Assembly: GCF_004843725.1 (NCBI RefSeq) | Contig: NZ_CP039451.1 | Location: forward strand, 3,850,001 to 3,914,000 | Length of the DNA stretch: 64,000 nucleotides | Direction of reading: 5' to 3' | From: Psychroserpens sp. NJDZ02 | GTDB lineage: Bacteria > Bacteroidota > Bacteroidia > Flavobacteriales > Flavobacteriaceae | Shown here: piece after piece, positions 62,634-64,000 of the stretch | How positions within the stretch are numbered: the first letter of the stretch is position 1 | Layout: every line of letters begins with the position of its first letter | Program-made: the position numbers and the translations under genes | Notes under the pieces: generated by a model | The model's input: only the letters and a program-made list of their open reading frames with translations | Databases searched by the model: none | Told to the model about the DNA's origin: nothing

Positions 62634-63131
62634 AGTTTTGTTTATTGGATGCCTATTACCATATCCTGTTAAGTAAACTTTATCTTAACTGTTTAAATAA
62701 CACAGGCTTTATATGCTGCTAATTTACTTACTGACAAGTAATTGGATATAAATAATATTTTTTGATTCTTAAACCGTGTATTCTGGTTGACTACTATGTG
62801 TTAAAAACGCTTTATTAAGTTAAACTTAATAACCGATTGGTCCAACATTTGTCTCATTAATAATTTGAATTAGTCTCTTAAAAAATATCTAAACCTGTTC
62901 AGAGGTATATAATAATTGTTCTATAAAGTTTTATACATAGGTTTTAAATATTTCTATATAAATCACAAACGAAAATACATGTCTAAGTCAAAGAAGTAAA
63001 AGATATCATACTTATATCAGCCATGCTTGCTCCAAACAGAAACTATTGAAGTCATTAAATAATAAATAACAATTGACTACATGTACAGAATAGCATAAAT
63101 ACTGTTAAATAAATTACCACCCTTTGCATAC
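62634..63131. other. Intergenic gap of about 500 bp
   Basis: No frame of interest is present on either strand. The stretch lies between two terminators that face convergent genes, so nothing needs to be transcribed here. Confidence 0.4.
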
Positions 63132-63163
63132 AAAAAAGCCTGAACATATGTTCAGGCTTTTTT
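63132..63163. terminator. Perfect terminator palindrome after the T9SS protein gene
   Basis: AAAAAAGCCTGAACAT / ATGTTCAGGCTTTTTT, a full 32 bp palindrome, suitable for termination from the minus-strand gene that ends at 63196. The GCCTGAAC stem is the same as in the ridA terminator. Confidence 0.85.
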
Positions 63164-63195
63164 TATATCCATAACTATTAGGTAGTTATTATGAC

Positions 63196-64000
63196 TTATC
63201 GCTTTAAGGTAAAGTGTGCCTTAAATTGTTTTCTACTATTATTTGGATCGTTTGGTTCTCTATAGTCAACTGTAAACCAATAGTCACTGGTTGGCATTGG
63301 ATTTCCGTTATACGTTCCATCCCACCCTAATCCTGTTGGACTGAGTTGCTTTAATAGCTTTCCATAACGATCAAAGATGTAAATCACAGCATCTGGTTGA
63401 TCATCAATTCCGTAGATATTCCATGTGTCATTAAAACCATCATCGTTTGGTGTAAAGAAGTGTGGGTAATCCATTATAGAAACTGGTAAACTAGATTCTC
63501 CACAACCATTTATATCTCTTACTGTTACAATATGATCTCCTGCTCCAACATCCGTAAAAGTATATGTTCCATCATTTGGCACATTAACTTCCCATGGTCC
63601 GTCATCAATACTAAATTCGTATATAGAACTTCCACTTCCTGTTGCGGTAACAAAAATGTTATGTACGTCTGCAAAAGCTTCTGTTAACAAGTCTACTGTT
63701 ATTGTCGGTGGCTCGCTTTCTTCAACTATTGTTGTTGCCTCTGTTGGACACATAGTAACACTACTTGAACTAACATCTGTAACGATTACAGTGTAATTAC
63801 CGCCTTGCGTTGGCTCTAAACTACTTCCTGTTTCTCCTGGAATAATAACCGATTCTAAAAACCATTCAAAAGTATAGTCCGTGGTATTTAATCCTGTTTC
63901 GATTATTGGCGCACTGACTACTTCCGTACCATTAGTGTTAATACATAATATATAGCTCGCCTCTAACTCAACCTCTGGTAATGGATTTACTTGTAAGGTT
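63196..64000 (-). CDS. T9SS type B surface protein, C-terminal part (cut by window edge)
   Basis: The frame is open from the right edge without a stop; an internal Met at 63753 is not the start. Ig-like or PKD-like repeats are visible (FEWFLESVIIPGETGSSLEP, then YEFSIDDGPWEVNVPNDGTY, DVGAGDHIVTVRDINGCGES). The last 90 residues are a type B (CHU_C) sorting domain: FFTPNDDGFNDTWNIYG, IYIFDRYGKLLKQLSPTGLG, WDGTYNGNPMPTSDYWFTVD and FKAHFTLKR. It is exported by the type IX system and attached to the surface. The total size is probably large, as is usual for such adhesins. Confidence 0.9.
   Translation of the reverse strand, partial: TLQVNPLPEVELEASYILCINTNGTEVVSAPIIETGLNTTDYTFEWFLESVIIPGETGSSLEPTQGGNYTVIVTDVSSSSVTMCPTEATTIVEESEPPTITVDLLTEAFADVHNIFVTATGSGSSIYEFSIDDGPWEVNVPNDGTYTFTDVGAGDHIVTVRDINGCGESSLPVSIMDYPHFFTPNDDGFNDTWNIYGIDDQPDAVIYIFDRYGKLLKQLSPTGLGWDGTYNGNPMPTSDYWFTVDYREPNDPNNSRKQFKAHFTLKR

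Noticed and set aside
1..64000. tRNA or rRNA genes
   Set aside because: No cloverleaf with GTTCAA-type T arm and no conserved rRNA segment was noticed on either strand; a covariance search would be needed to be certain.

Overview
The window is AT-rich DNA from a marine-type member of the Flavobacteriaceae (Bacteroidota). Markers: a type B T9SS C-terminal domain, bacillithiol BshA, a PL7 alginate lyase lipoprotein, a NagZ/beta-lactamase fusion, a MutS2 without a visible Smr domain, and Bacteroidota-type TAnnTTTG promoter boxes. No rRNA, tRNA or CRISPR array was seen.

The left part (1 to about 22.9 kb, probably to 29.6 kb) is accessory DNA. It reads as an array of small gene cassettes, almost all on the + strand. 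Most encode one or two small secreted or lipid-anchored proteins of unknown function. Cassettes are separated by 120-300 bp structured spacers ending in ...AAACGTT. In six cassettes the 7-9 bases after the junction at the 5' end are the reverse complement of the cassette's own 3' end. This is the geometry of integron cassettes and attC sites, but no integrase is in the window, so the array is CALIN-like. Two ORF-less group II introns (167-785 and 7732-8419) and at least seven truncated relatives sit at the same base of these sites, always antisense to the cassette genes. One site (6640-6778) is empty and fixes the insertion point. Named cargo includes a Crp/Fnr regulator with a flavodoxin-fold NAD(P)H oxidoreductase, a CPBP membrane protease beside a Cys-rich lipoprotein, a Coa1-like protein, and a phospholipase D-like protein with a transmembrane hairpin.

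From 16 to 29.6 kb the spacers decay and the genes are mostly unknown lipoproteins. This part also holds a RhiA-like protein beside a protein with a tail-fibre-like C-terminus (23.5-25.4 kb), and a putative type 23 polymorphic toxin overlapping a small lipoprotein that may be its immunity partner (28.0-29.6 kb). Several broken genes lie here.

The right part (29.9-64.0 kb) is mostly core genome: PL7 alginate lyase with a triple TGGTNNACCA operator, mutS2, DUF962, DCC thioredoxin-like, TerB-like, RDD, sulfurtransferase, DAACS symporter, aroC, an LpxH-like phosphoesterase, an FAD/Fe-S lactate/glycolate dehydrogenase, bshA, the NagZ/beta-lactamase fusion, serB, two Fe-S oxidoreductases, MlaD, an amidase, LptD, RidA and the C-terminus of a large T9SS adhesin. 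Between mutS2 and DUF962 is an array of about seven imperfect palindromic repeats. One repeat carries a GIY-YIG endonuclease gene in its loop, which suggests a self-contained mobile repeat family.
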